A stretch of DNA of 64,000 nucleotides from NCBI GenBank assembly GCA_965199555.1, contig CBDASJ010000026.1:1-64000 (forward strand), written 5' to 3'. The position numbers and the translations under genes were made by a program. The notes under the pieces are model-generated. The model was given only the letters and a program-made list of their open reading frames with translations. It searched no databases and had not been told where the DNA came from. Of this stretch, positions 1 to 7,979 are shown piece by piece (the stretch's first letter is position 1; every line of letters starts with the position of its first letter). The DNA is from LMUY01 sp965199555 (GTDB taxonomy: Bacteria; Pseudomonadota; Alphaproteobacteria; Acetobacterales; Acetobacteraceae).

Positions 1-506
1 CTGAACAGCACCTCGCCCGGGCCGGCCGGATCGGTGCTGTCCACGATGATCACGTCGACTGAACGGGAAACGGCCGCGGCGACGTAGGCGATGCCGTCGC
101 CGACGATGAGCTCGGCACGCGGGTCATCCCACGCCGTGCCGCCAATGGCCGGCAGATGCGCGCGTGCCAGACGGATTACGGCACCGTCGATCTCCACCAT
201 GACGGCACGCGCGACGCCGCGATGTTGCAGCACGCGCCGCAGCACGCCGCCATCGCCGGCGCCGATGATCAGCACCCGTTCCGCCGCACCATGTTGCAGC
301 AGCGGGACGTGCGCGATCATCTCCTGATAAGCGAACTCGTCCGCCTCGGTGATCTGCACCACGCCGTCGAGCATCAGCACCCGCCCATGCGAGGCGGTCT
401 GGAGCACGACGATCTCCTGGAATTCGGATCGTTCCCGCGCCAGTTCGGCCGTGACCTGAAAGCTTTGCCGCCAGCCGGGGTAGAGCGTCTCAGCGACCCA
501 AGTCAT
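1..506 (-). CDS. speE: Spermidine synthase (polyamine aminopropyltransferase), 3' part beyond window
   Basis: Transfers an aminopropyl group from decarboxylated S-adenosylmethionine to putrescine in the cytosol. About 168 N-terminal residues are visible and the frame is open to the window edge. They show the family's N-terminal beta domain (LMLDGVVQ near 44-51, DEFAYQEM near 56-63) and the nucleotide-binding loop GAGDGG at 82-87 followed by MVEID. The DSTDP motif lies just before the edge. The ATG at 506 sits 21 bases after the speD stop, so the two genes are almost surely one transcript. Family assignment is firm. Substrate preference (putrescine versus another diamine) cannot be told from this part. 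Confidence 0.93.
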   Translation of the reverse strand, partial: MTWVAETLYPGWRQSFQVTAELARERSEFQEIVVLQTASHGRVLMLDGVVQITEADEFAYQEMIAHVPLLQHGAAERVLIIGAGDGGVLRRVLQHRGVARAVMVEIDGAVIRLARAHLPAIGGTAWDDPRAELIVGDGIAYVAAAVSRSVDVIIVDSTDPAGPGEVLF

Positions 507-527
507 GGCCGCCTCGACTGCCCGCGG

Positions 528-992
528 TCAGAACCGGCCGCGGCGTTGCTCGTCCAGATCGACCCGGCCGGGCAGAAAAGCGTCCTGCAGAACGGGGATC
601 GCATCGTGCGGGTTGCAGTCGCCGCACATGAAGATGTCGATCGCCGCGAAATGACGCTCCGGCCAAGTGTGGATCGAGATGTGGCTTTCCGCCAGCACCA
701 CCACGCCGGACACGCCGCCATTTGGCGAGAAATGGTGGAAATGGCTGTGCAGGATGGTCGCGCCCGCACGCACGGCAGCGGCGCGCAACGCCGTGTCGAT
801 ATGCACCGGGTCGGCCAGGTTTTCCGCGTCCCACAGATCGGCGAGCAAGTGCGTGCCGGCAAACTTCATGCCGTCCTTCTCGACGAAATAGTCCTTCCGA
901 TCCTCTCCCTCGAAAACAGGAAGAGTCGCGATTGTCGTCTGGTTCTCGCTCGGAAGCTCCGAGACCATCCCCAGTTGAGCAAGTGCGTTCAT
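528..992 (-). CDS. speD: S-adenosylmethionine decarboxylase proenzyme (prokaryotic class)
   Basis: Makes decarboxylated AdoMet, the aminopropyl donor for SpeE directly downstream. 154 residues. The self-processing site is plain: LAESHISIHTWPE near 100-112, with predicted cleavage between Glu102 and Ser103 so that Ser103 becomes the pyruvoyl group. Cys123 in FMCGDCNP is the expected catalytic cysteine. The frame is open further upstream, but the ATG at 992 gives the family-like N-terminus; the extra upstream part would be low-complexity leader. It lies 130 bases downstream of the 975-residue gene, so it may have its own promoter or read through from the motility operon. Confidence 0.93.
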   Translation of the reverse strand: MNALAQLGMVSELPSENQTTIATLPVFEGEDRKDYFVEKDGMKFAGTHLLADLWDAENLADPVHIDTALRAAAVRAGATILHSHFHHFSPNGGVSGVVVLAESHISIHTWPERHFAAIDIFMCGDCNPHDAIPVLQDAFLPGRVDLDEQRRGRF

Positions 993-1122
993 CACGTACC
1001 CCCAAACCAGCAGATAGCCTGTTGGACGAAGTTCGTCCCCTTGGGCCAAGGAGGGGGGAGATAGGCCCAGCCGGGTGGGGGCGCAACCCCTATTCTGCTG
1101 CAACGCGCGCCGCACCGTGAAA

Positions 1123-4050
1123 TCAGTGCGAGCCGATCGCCGCCAAGCCGGCGGGCACTGCGCGGGCTAGGGCCACCTCGCCCGCCGCCCGCTTCAAATC
1201 GCCGACGCCGCTTACCGGTGCGGCCGTCAGCAGGCGGAACATGTCCGCGCGCGGGCCGGCCATGCGGGCCGCCTCCTTCATCCCCAGCAGCCGCAACGAA
1301 GCGTCGTCGCCGGCACGCGCCTGCGCCGAGGCGAGGCGGAGCAGCATGTCCTGCTGCGCCGGGCTCAGGGCGCCGTCCGGCGGCACGCTGCGCGCGATCA
1401 GGGAGCCGAGCGCGGCCACGGCGCCGTGCCAATCCCCCGCATTGCCCAGGATAGTGGCGCGCAGATCGTCCGCCGCATTGCTGTCGATGCCCGACAGGAT
1501 CGCCGCGGCACCGCCGGGGTCATGCGCGCGGGCATGCAGTTGCGCATCGATCAAGCCACGCTGTTCCGCCAACGCGGCGGGAAGGTCGGGCGCGTCGCTG
1601 TTCGACAAGGCGGCGGCGGTCCCCGCGTCATCCCCCTCACCCAGCCGCATGCGGGCCAGCCTGGCGCCGAGCGTCGCGCGGCCGGGGCCGGCGGGCGAGG
1701 CGATCATCATCCGCTCGATGATCGGGCCGGCGCGCTTCGGCAGGTCCAATGCGGCGAGCTTGTCCGCCAGCAACGCCCCGGCCGCAGCCTGGTCGGCCTG
1801 GCCGACCAGTTCGGCGTTTTCCTCCGCCAAGGACACCAGTTCCAACGGTGGGATGTTGGCGGTGCCGGGGCTGCGCAGGAGGTCGCTCATCAGGGACGCC
1901 ATCCTGGCATTGATGCGCGGGCTGGCGTCCGGAAACAACTGGAGGGCTTCCCGCAAGGACGCGAACGCCGCGCGCCATTGCCCGGCCTGCGCCCGCAGCG
2001 AGGCCACGCGCAGCCGCAGCTTTTCTTCGCGGTCATCCCCCCGCCAATTGAGGAACTGACGTTCCAGCGCGTCCGCCGCCTCGCCCGGGCCGAGCGCGCC
2101 GCTCGCCAGGCGCAGCAGCGTGGCACGGGTCGCCGCCCGCGCGCTCGCCAACCGGTCCCGCCCGAGCGCCAGGGCGTCGTACAGGGTCAAGGCGTCCGCC
2201 GTCTTGCCTTGGGCTTCCAGCCGCATGGCGCGGGTCAGCGCCAGCAACGGCTCGTCCGGCAGCTTGGCCAGCAGCGCATCGGCCGCCGCCGGTGCGCCGC
2301 CGGCTGCCATGGTTTCGGCGGCGATCGGCAGCAGGCGGTTGCGCAGGGCAGCCGGATACGACAGCACCAGGCCGATGGTTCCCGCGAACACGGGCGCCGC
2401 TTCCGGCGAGTCCGGCCGCAGCATGGCCGCCCGCACCGCCCGCCACAGCGCGACCTCGTCGCTGCCGGTCAGGCCGGGGTTCAGCAGCCCGTCGGACTCG
2501 TCCGGCCGGTTGCTCATCAGCCCGGCGATCCCGGTCAACCCGGCGACGTCCGGGTCCTCCATGGCGCGCGGATCCTCCGACGTGGCCAGGCCGAGCAGGG
2601 CCTGCGCTTCCGGCCCAAGCCCCAGCGACAGCATGGTCTGCGCGGCGCGCTTGCGTGGCTCCAAGCGGGCCTGCGCGGGCGCGCGGCCCTGGTCGGCCAC
2701 CTGCATCTGCAGGCGCCGCAGCAGGCTGGCGGCCGGTTCGGCGGGAAAGTCGAAGCGCCGGGTCAGTATGGCGGCGTCAGCCAGCGCGCGGGCGCTGTCG
2801 GGCGGCGGCGACAAGGCGTCGCCGGTTTCGATGGCGAAGCCTTCCGGCACCGGGCGCAATTGGGTGCGGTCGGAATTGGGTTCCACCACCACGCCCTGCC
2901 AACTTGGCAGGATGGAGAATTCAGGCGTGCGATAAGCGACCGGCACCCCGGACGACGCTTGCTGCATCGTGCCGACGAGCAGGTTTTTTCCGGTGTTCGG
3001 ATCGGCTACGGCAACGACCTGGCCCATGGCGGTGGCCGGGAACAGCAGGCGCGCTGGCCGGGGCACCGGCACCAGCGGCGGGATGGCACCCGGCTTGGCG
3101 GCCAGCACCAGCGACCAGCCTTCCTTTTTCCGCTCCATGCGCGGCACGGGACCGGCCGGCAGCTTCAAGCGCACCAAGGTGGCCTGCGGCAGCAACTGCA
3201 CGGTGGCGTTGGCCAGCATCGGGTCGTCGCCCAATGCCGCTAGGTCGATCGGCCGCCGTTCGTCGAACACCAGCCACGCCTCGTCGCCATGCCGGAACGC
3301 GGCGGCGCCGACATTGGTGCCGAACGGCAGCAGGGCGGAGCTGCCGGCCTCGCCCGGCGGCAGTGGCACGCGGGTGGCCGCCAGCGACACCGGCTCGGCC
3401 GCGGCGGGCGGCGTGGCGGGCGCGGCCGCAGGAGCCGCCGCGGGCGAAGGCGCCGGGCTGGCCGGTTTCGCATCACGGATCACCGGCACCACCGGGGCGG
3501 GTTCGGCGATGGCAGCCGGCGTGATCACGGTCGGCAACGCCGCCGGCGGGGCCAGGGTGTGGGCCGGGGCGGACGCAGGCGCGGCGGCAACGGCAGCGGG
3601 TTCCGGCGCGGCAGGCTTTGGCCGTTCCGCCACCGGCTTAGGCTGTTCCACAGTCACGCGGGCGGGCGCAGGGGGCGCGGCGACGGCGGCACTTGGCCGG
3701 GCCGCCGGCTTGGTTGCAGCGGGGTCCAACACGTCGACCACGACGCGGTTGCCGAGGCGCATGGTCCGCAGCTTCGCGCCGGCTGCGACCGTGATCGTGG
3801 CAGCACCGTCGCCGCCTGCGACGCCAACGATGTTGCGGGTGCCGCCCGTTGCGGCAGGCACGTCGCCGCCGCCGGTGAACCGCAGGGTCACCGTGTCGCC
3901 GTCACGCTCCAGCTTGAACGGGGTCGGACCGGCAAACTCGAACACCACGCGGCCAAACCCGGGATGGGTGCCCAGCCGCACGTCGGCGGCCTGCGCCGCC
4001 ACCGCGGGCGCCAGGGCTAGCAACGCTGCGAAAGACAGCAGAACCCTCAA
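1123..4050 (-). CDS. Large secreted AMIN-like/TPR-like protein of the motility operon, function unknown
   Basis: 975 residues. A clear signal peptide (residues 1-19, cleavage after AQA) exports it to the periplasm. Residues about 22-110 are beta-rich with alternating hydrophobics, resembling an AMIN-type domain. Residues about 111-215 are a Pro/Ala-rich linker. Beyond about 420 the protein is a long alpha-helical array of short helix pairs (ALTLYDALALGRDRLASA, WRAAFASLREAL, WHGAVAALGSL) that looks like a degenerate TPR solenoid. The ATG overlaps the cheZ stop by four bases, so it is translationally coupled to chemotaxis genes. The architecture recalls motor-stator or polar scaffold proteins such as FimV, but no family was recognised with confidence. 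A periplasmic role in motility is inference from position. Confidence 0.8.
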   Translation of the reverse strand: MRVLLSFAALLALAPAVAAQAADVRLGTHPGFGRVVFEFAGPTPFKLERDGDTVTLRFTGGGDVPAATGGTRNIVGVAGGDGAATITVAAGAKLRTMRLGNRVVVDVLDPAATKPAARPSAAVAAPPAPARVTVEQPKPVAERPKPAAPEPAAVAAAPASAPAHTLAPPAALPTVITPAAIAEPAPVVPVIRDAKPASPAPSPAAAPAAAPATPPAAAEPVSLAATRVPLPPGEAGSSALLPFGTNVGAAAFRHGDEAWLVFDERRPIDLAALGDDPMLANATVQLLPQATLVRLKLPAGPVPRMERKKEGWSLVLAAKPGAIPPLVPVPRPARLLFPATAMGQVVAVADPNTGKNLLVGTMQQASSGVPVAYRTPEFSILPSWQGVVVEPNSDRTQLRPVPEGFAIETGDALSPPPDSARALADAAILTRRFDFPAEPAASLLRRLQMQVADQGRAPAQARLEPRKRAAQTMLSLGLGPEAQALLGLATSEDPRAMEDPDVAGLTGIAGLMSNRPDESDGLLNPGLTGSDEVALWRAVRAAMLRPDSPEAAPVFAGTIGLVLSYPAALRNRLLPIAAETMAAGGAPAAADALLAKLPDEPLLALTRAMRLEAQGKTADALTLYDALALGRDRLASARAATRATLLRLASGALGPGEAADALERQFLNWRGDDREEKLRLRVASLRAQAGQWRAAFASLREALQLFPDASPRINARMASLMSDLLRSPGTANIPPLELVSLAEENAELVGQADQAAAGALLADKLAALDLPKRAGPIIERMMIASPAGPGRATLGARLARMRLGEGDDAGTAAALSNSDAPDLPAALAEQRGLIDAQLHARAHDPGGAAAILSGIDSNAADDLRATILGNAGDWHGAVAALGSLIARSVPPDGALSPAQQDMLLRLASAQARAGDDASLRLLGMKEAARMAGPRADMFRLLTAAPVSGVGDLKRAAGEVALARAVPAGLAAIGSH

Positions 4051-4631
4051 TCGAAGCTCGCCAGCAGGGCGTCGATGTCACCCTGCTCCATGGCCAGACC
4101 GCTGCGCTGCGGGCCATTCAGCAAGGCAACCGTATGCGGGCGGGTCGTGACCGGCGACGGGCTGGTGCCGAACACGCGAACCATTTCGCCGACCCGCGCC
4201 TCGATCACCTTCAACGTGTGGACGACCTTGGCGACGCGCTGCCCGGTGATGTCCTGGAACGAACAGGCCTCGTAGATCCGCGTCGTGGCCCCCGTCACAA
4301 CCGCGCGAACGGTGCTGTCCCGAACGGCCTCCTCCAGCGTTTCACACTCGTCCAGGATCAGCCCGGTGGCCTCCGCCGTGTGCAGGACGATCGCGTCCAG
4401 CTCATCCGACACGGCGGGCAGGTGCTGGCCGACGATGTCGTCGGGCCGGGTGGCGGCAAGCTCGGACCGGGCGCTTTCGATGATGTCCGCCAGCATGTGG
4501 AGCTGGTCCACCAACGCCATGTGCAGGCTTTCCGTCGGCGGCTGCAGCCCGAACTCGACCGCGGCCACCTGCTGCTGCATGTCGGACAGCCGTTGCTGCA
4601 GGCCCGGCCGAGCAGCCCTGCCTTCAGGCAT
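4047..4631 (-). CDS. cheZ: CheZ-type protein phosphatase of CheY-P
   Basis: 194 residues. The hallmark YEACSFQDITGQR lies at 120-132; Asp127 and Gln131 match the catalytic Asp and Gln of E. coli CheZ that dephosphorylate CheY-P. Most of the chain is predicted long helices, as in the CheZ four-helix bundle. The C-terminal tail QGDIDALLASFD resembles the short amphipathic CheY-binding peptide of the family. The start overlaps the cheY 3' end by eight bases, fitting co-production with its substrate. It terminates motor reversal signals at the flagellar switch. Confidence 0.9.
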   Translation of the reverse strand: MPEGRAARPGLQQRLSDMQQQVAAVEFGLQPPTESLHMALVDQLHMLADIIESARSELAATRPDDIVGQHLPAVSDELDAIVLHTAEATGLILDECETLEEAVRDSTVRAVVTGATTRIYEACSFQDITGQRVAKVVHTLKVIEARVGEMVRVFGTSPSPVTTRPHTVALLNGPQRSGLAMEQGDIDALLASFD

Positions 4632-5013
4632 GCAGCACCTTCTCGATCTTGGACTGCAAGGTTTCCGCGTTGAACGGCTTGACGATGTAGTTGCTGACGC
4701 CCGCCTGCTTGGCGGCGATCACGTTCTCCGTCTTGCTTTCCGCCGTGATCATGATGAACGGCGTGCTGCGCAGCCGGGCGTCGGAACGCACCTCCTGCAA
4801 CAACTGCAATCCGGTCATCGGCGCCATGTTCCAGTCGCTGATGACCAGGCCGAAATTGCCGGCGCGCAGCTTTTCCAGCGCCTCGCTGCCGTCGCTGGCT
4901 TCCTCGACGTTGTGGAAGTCGATCTGCTTCAGCAGGTTGCGGACGATCCGCAGCATGGTTTTGTAGTCGTCGACGATCAGAACGCCGGCCGAGGTGTCCA
5001 TCATGCTTCGCAA
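4624..5013 (-). CDS. cheY: Chemotaxis response regulator CheY
   Basis: 129 residues, a single receiver domain with no output domain. The acidic pair is at 15-16, the phosphoacceptor Asp60 in VISDWNM, the conserved Thr90 in MITAES, and Lys112 in YIVKPFN. The sequence MAPMTGLQLL after the phospho-Asp is typical CheY. It lies 8 bases after motE and overlaps cheZ, within the fliL-to-cheZ run. Phosphorylated CheY would bind the FliM N-terminus encoded four genes upstream. No CheA or receptor gene is in the window. Confidence 0.95.
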   Translation of the reverse strand: MRSMMDTSAGVLIVDDYKTMLRIVRNLLKQIDFHNVEEASDGSEALEKLRAGNFGLVISDWNMAPMTGLQLLQEVRSDARLRSTPFIMITAESKTENVIAAKQAGVSNYIVKPFNAETLQSKIEKVLHA

Positions 5014-5021
5014 TCCTCTCG

Positions 5022-5738
5022 TCAGCCGGCGTCCGGATGGTCCGGTGGCACGGTCGTGGAACGGGTACGCTGGGCGGCAAGCTGGGTCGTCACCAGGCGC
5101 GCGCGATCCGGCTGCATCGCGCCCAGCACCAACGCCGCCTTGCCCTCCTTCATTCGGTCGAGCACATGAAGCAGGACGTTCATGTCCATTTCGTTAAAGA
5201 TCGTTGCCGCTTCACGCGGCTTCATCGTTTCGTACACCTTTACCAGGCCGGTCCAATTGGCGTCGTCGTGGTCAAGGCGCGCCTTTTCCAACCCTTCCAG
5301 GCGGGTTTGCAGCGCGGTGAGCTGACCCACGCGGTTGCTGAACTGCTGTTCCGCGGCCGACAGCACGCCTTCGCGCTGTGCCAGGCTTTGTTCGCGCGCT
5401 TCCAACTCCTGGCGGCGGCCGCGGAGGTCCTGCAGCAATTGCCGCTCGGCGTCGCTGATCACCGGCGGCGGCGGCGAACTCGGCTCGCGCGCCGCCGTCG
5501 CCGCCGGCTTGGCGTACGGGCTTGCTGCGGCGGCATGCGGGGCGCCGGGCTTGTCGGCCCCTGCCCCGGCGGCGGCCGGCTTTTCCGCCGACGCCGAGGC
5601 GGCGCCTTCATGGGCCGGCGCCGCCTCCGCGCGGGCAACGACGGAGCCGGGCGCGAAGGCCAGGCCTAAATTGATGGTCTTGCTGACCAGCAGCACCGCC
5701 GTGACGGCGACGGTCACCGGAAGAAGGCGAAAGCGCAT
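5022..5738 (-). CDS. motE: MotE-like periplasmic motility protein (MgtE-N-like domain)
   Basis: 238 residues. A single N-terminal membrane anchor (about residues 5-18) is followed by an Ala/Pro-rich spacer (30-90), a coiled-coil stretch (about 95-150: ERQLLQDLRGRRQELEAREQ) and a C-terminal domain like the MgtE N-domain (VYETMKPREAATIFNEMD, MKEGKAALVLGAM). In alphaproteobacteria MotE is a periplasmic chaperone for the stator protein MotC. ATG overlaps the stop of the DUF6468 gene (TAATG), so the two are coupled. motC is not in the window. Confidence 0.85.
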   Translation of the reverse strand: MRFRLLPVTVAVTAVLLVSKTINLGLAFAPGSVVARAEAAPAHEGAASASAEKPAAAGAGADKPGAPHAAAASPYAKPAATAAREPSSPPPPVISDAERQLLQDLRGRRQELEAREQSLAQREGVLSAAEQQFSNRVGQLTALQTRLEGLEKARLDHDDANWTGLVKVYETMKPREAATIFNEMDMNVLLHVLDRMKEGKAALVLGAMQPDRARLVTTQLAAQRTRSTTVPPDHPDAG

Positions 5739-6184
5739 TATCGTGTCACCCGTAAAGCACGCAAAAGATCCCGTTCGGCTTGGCTGCGCATCCGCGCACC
5801 CGCCGGCTCCGGCAAGTCCGGCTCCGCTGCCGGATAACGGCGCGCCGGCGGCTCGGCATCGCGGTTGGCGCGCACCAGGCCGTCCATGCGGTCCGCCAGC
5901 CGCTCGCCCCGTTCGATCAGCGTCACCAGGTCGTCCTTGAGCACGGACGCGGCCTCGATCTGGCGGGCGATGTGCCGGCCCGCGCCCTCGGCGGCGCCGC
6001 GCAGCCGTTCCACGCCGCTTTCCGCCTGGCGGGTGCTGTCGTTGAAGCCGCGCAGCAGGTTTTCCAATTCGGCACGGTCGCGCCGGACCACGCCCAGCGC
6101 CCGCTCCAGCCGCAGGGCGTGGAACAGTGTGGCGCCCAGCAGCCCGATCAGCGCGACTTCCAGCAGTATCTGCCAACCGCCCAT
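5738..6184 (-). CDS. DUF6468 family membrane-anchored flagellar-locus protein
   Basis: 148 residues. One N-terminal membrane segment (about 5-22) is followed by a long charged helical region likely to form a coiled coil (RRDRAELENLLRGFNDSTRQ). It matches the small DUF6468 proteins regularly found between fliM and motE in alphaproteobacteria. The exact job is not established; an accessory role in flagellar assembly or positioning is inferred from synteny. It starts 18 bases after the fliM stop and ends in a one-base overlap with motE. Confidence 0.75.
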   Translation of the reverse strand: MGGWQILLEVALIGLLGATLFHALRLERALGVVRRDRAELENLLRGFNDSTRQAESGVERLRGAAEGAGRHIARQIEAASVLKDDLVTLIERGERLADRMDGLVRANRDAEPPARRYPAAEPDLPEPAGARMRSQAERDLLRALRVTR

Positions 6185-6202
6185 TTTCCGGCGTTCCTTT
6201 CG

Positions 6203-7234
6203 TCAGGCGTCGCGTGGCAGCTGCGCCACTTCATGGTCGATCCGCACCGCCACGCGGTTCTTGCGGCGGCCGACCCGGCCCTCGAACAGCGTCACCGCGC
6301 CGCAGCGCAGTTGCACCGGACTGCCGGGGCCGCAGGCGAGCACGATCTGGCTGCCGGGTTGCAGCGCCATCACGTCCGCCAGGCTCATCACCTGCTCGTC
6401 CAGCACCACGTCGATGTCCACGTCCGTCGCCCACAGCTCCTCGGCCAGATGGGTTTCCCAGATGCTGTCGCGGCCGAACTTCTCGCCCATGAATTGCTGC
6501 AACAGCAGTTCGCGCACCGGCTCCAGCGTGGCGTAGGGCAGCAGCAGCTCCATGCGGCCGCCGCGATCCTCCATGTCGATGCGCAGCCGCGCCAGCACCG
6601 CGGCGTTGGACAGGCGGCTGATGGTGGCGAAGCGCGGATTGACCTCCAGCCGCTCAAACTTGAAGGTCACCGGGCAAAGCGGGTCGAAGGAGGCGGACAG
6701 GTCCAGCAGCACAACCTGGATCAGCCGCTCCACCAGCGTGCGCTCGATCGTGGTGTAGGGCCGGCCTTCGATCCGCATCGCCGCCGTGCCGCGGCGGCCG
6801 CCGAGCAGCACGTCCACGATGGAGTAGATCATGGCGGAATCCACCACCATCAGGCCGTAATTGTCCCACTCCTCCGCCTTGAACACCGCCAGCATGGCCG
6901 GCAGCGGGATGGAGTTCAGGTAGTCGCCGAAGCGCAGCGACAGGATGTTGTCGATGGACACGTCGACGTTGTCGGAGGTGAAGTTGCGCAGGCTGGTCGA
7001 CATGATCCGCACCAGCCGGTCGAACACGATCTCCAGCATCGGCAGGCGTTCATAGGACACCAAGCCGGAGGAGATGATGCGATGGATGCCGGAGCGGCTG
7101 TCTTCGGCGGCCGGGCCGCCGTCGAAGCCGAGCAGGCTGTCGATCTCCTCCTGGTTCAGCACGCGGGCCGGCGCGGCCACCGCGTCGGTTTCCGCGCCCC
7201 AGGCCGCGGCCAGCGCCTCGTCGCTGCCGCTCAT
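6203..7234 (-). CDS. fliM: Flagellar motor switch protein FliM
   Basis: 343 residues, the usual FliM length. The N-terminal CheY-P-binding peptide LNQEEIDSLLGF is at 26-37. The middle CheC-like domain carries FGDYLNSIPLPAML and VDVLLGGRRG. The C-terminal SpoA domain covers about 265-335 (VVLDEQVMSLADVMALQPGS). It forms the C-ring with FliG and FliN and reads CheY-P. It lies 25 bases downstream of fliL, the conserved fliL-fliM order. Confidence 0.97.
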   Translation of the reverse strand: MSGSDEALAAAWGAETDAVAAPARVLNQEEIDSLLGFDGGPAAEDSRSGIHRIISSGLVSYERLPMLEIVFDRLVRIMSTSLRNFTSDNVDVSIDNILSLRFGDYLNSIPLPAMLAVFKAEEWDNYGLMVVDSAMIYSIVDVLLGGRRGTAAMRIEGRPYTTIERTLVERLIQVVLLDLSASFDPLCPVTFKFERLEVNPRFATISRLSNAAVLARLRIDMEDRGGRMELLLPYATLEPVRELLLQQFMGEKFGRDSIWETHLAEELWATDVDIDVVLDEQVMSLADVMALQPGSQIVLACGPGSPVQLRCGAVTLFEGRVGRRKNRVAVRIDHEVAQLPRDA

Positions 7235-7259
7235 GCCGGATGACCCATCGGCCGTGCCG

Positions 7260-7778
7260 TCATTGCACCAGCAACTCGCTGAACAGCACGTCCACCACCT
7301 GGGCCGGTGCCGCGGCCAGGCTGGCGCGGGCGATCAGCTCCTCCCGCAGGCGATAGGTCCCGGCGGAGCCGCGCAACTCGTCCGGCCGCATTTCGCGAAG
7401 ATAGGTTTGGAACACGTCGATCACCCGGGGCTGCGCCGCGGTGAAGGCGGCCTGGTCGGCTTCCCTGGACAGCTCCAACCGCACCTTGATCTTGACGAAG
7501 GAGGCGCGGCGCCCCGGTGCGTTGAGGTTGGCGACCATTTCCGGCAGTTCCACGAACACCGGCGCGTGCGGCCCTTCCTTCGCCTGGTGCTCCTCCGTTT
7601 CCGCCTTGTGCGACATGCCGAGCAGGCCGGGCAGGATGCCGGTGAACCACAGCCCGGCGCCGATCGCGATCAGCAGCACGGGCAGCGCCAGCATGATCAG
7701 CTTCTTCTTGCCGCCCTTCTTCGCGCCCTTCGCCGGCGCCGCGTCGCCGGGCGCCATCACCGCCGTTGCCGCGCTCAT
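7260..7778 (-). CDS. fliL: Flagellar basal body-associated protein FliL
   Basis: 172 residues. A short lysine-rich cytoplasmic tail (KGAKKGGKKK) precedes one membrane helix (about 27-46) and a periplasmic stomatin-like FliL domain (FVELPEMVANL, RASFVKIKVRLEL). FliL surrounds stator units and stabilises torque generation. The ATG at 7778 follows the Shine-Dalgarno-like AGGAGCG; the upstream extension of the frame is not FliL-like. First gene of the fliL-fliM-DUF6468-motE-cheY-cheZ run, whose promoter should lie in the divergent region with flgF. Confidence 0.93.
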   Translation of the reverse strand: MSAATAVMAPGDAAPAKGAKKGGKKKLIMLALPVLLIAIGAGLWFTGILPGLLGMSHKAETEEHQAKEGPHAPVFVELPEMVANLNAPGRRASFVKIKVRLELSREADQAAFTAAQPRVIDVFQTYLREMRPDELRGSAGTYRLREELIARASLAAAPAQVVDVLFSELLVQ

Positions 7779-7824
7779 GCCGCGCTCCTGGTTCCTGTCC
7801 GGGCGCGACTGTGCCGATAGAGGG

Positions 7825-7839
7825 TTAAGCACCTCGTAA
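7825..7839 (-). promoter_or_regulatory. Candidate CtrA box upstream of fliL
   Basis: On the minus strand the sequence reads TTAC-GAGGTGC-TTAACC, close to the CtrA consensus TTAA-N7-TTAA(C). It sits 46-61 bases ahead of the fliL start in otherwise GC-rich DNA. CtrA controls fliLM in Caulobacter. One base differs from the core, and no expression data are visible, so this remains a candidate. Confidence 0.45.
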
Positions 7840-7876
7840 CGAGCGGTTTGCCTTTCGAACCGAATACTCCGGGTGG

Positions 7877-7894
7877 CCGGCAGGATCGTGCCGG
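7877..7894. promoter_or_regulatory. Palindromic operator candidate A (flgF promoter)
   Basis: CCGGCA-GGATCG-TGCCGG, a 6+6 inverted repeat with a six-base spacer, 85 to 103 bases upstream of the -24 element of the flgF sigma-54 promoter. It closely resembles site B next to it and site C upstream of flgI. The placement suits a bacterial enhancer-binding protein of the FlbD type. The DNA-binding partner is inferred. Confidence 0.5.
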
Positions 7895-7899
7895 TCCGG

Positions 7900-7918
7900 C
7901 CCGGCACGTTCTGCCGGG
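7900..7918. promoter_or_regulatory. Palindromic operator candidate B (flgF promoter)
   Basis: CCCGGCA-CGTTC-TGCCGGG, a perfect 7+7 inverted repeat with a five-base spacer, starting five bases after site A and ending about 60 bases before the sigma-54 -24 element. The arms and spacer length are identical to those of site C ahead of flgI at the other sigma-54 promoter. Confidence 0.55.
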
Positions 7919-7923
7919 ATGGC

Positions 7924-7954
7924 GTTCTGGGTGCCCGGCACGGCAGCCCAGAAC
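7924..7954. repeat. Inverted repeat GTTCTGGG/CCCAGAAC in flgF promoter region
   Basis: GTTCTGGG (7924-7931) and CCCAGAAC (7947-7954) are perfect complements flanking 15 bases, which also contain TGCC and GGCA arms offset by one base. It lies between palindrome B and the sigma-54 promoter. It could be a further protein site (for example for a bending protein) or an RNA hairpin if transcription starts upstream. No T-run follows, so a terminator is unlikely. Confidence 0.4.
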
Positions 7955-7979
7955 GGAGCGATTTCAAAGGAGTGGCGGC

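Noticed and set aside
156..1064. 302-residue plus-strand frame
   Set aside because: Antisense shadow of speE and speD.
1426..3243. 605-residue plus-strand frame opposite the large TPR-like gene
   Set aside because: Gln/Arg/Gly/His-rich composition typical of antisense translation of high-GC coding DNA.
7811..7820. GTGCCGATAG as a sigma-28 -10 element on the plus strand
   Set aside because: No TAAA-like -35 at the right distance.
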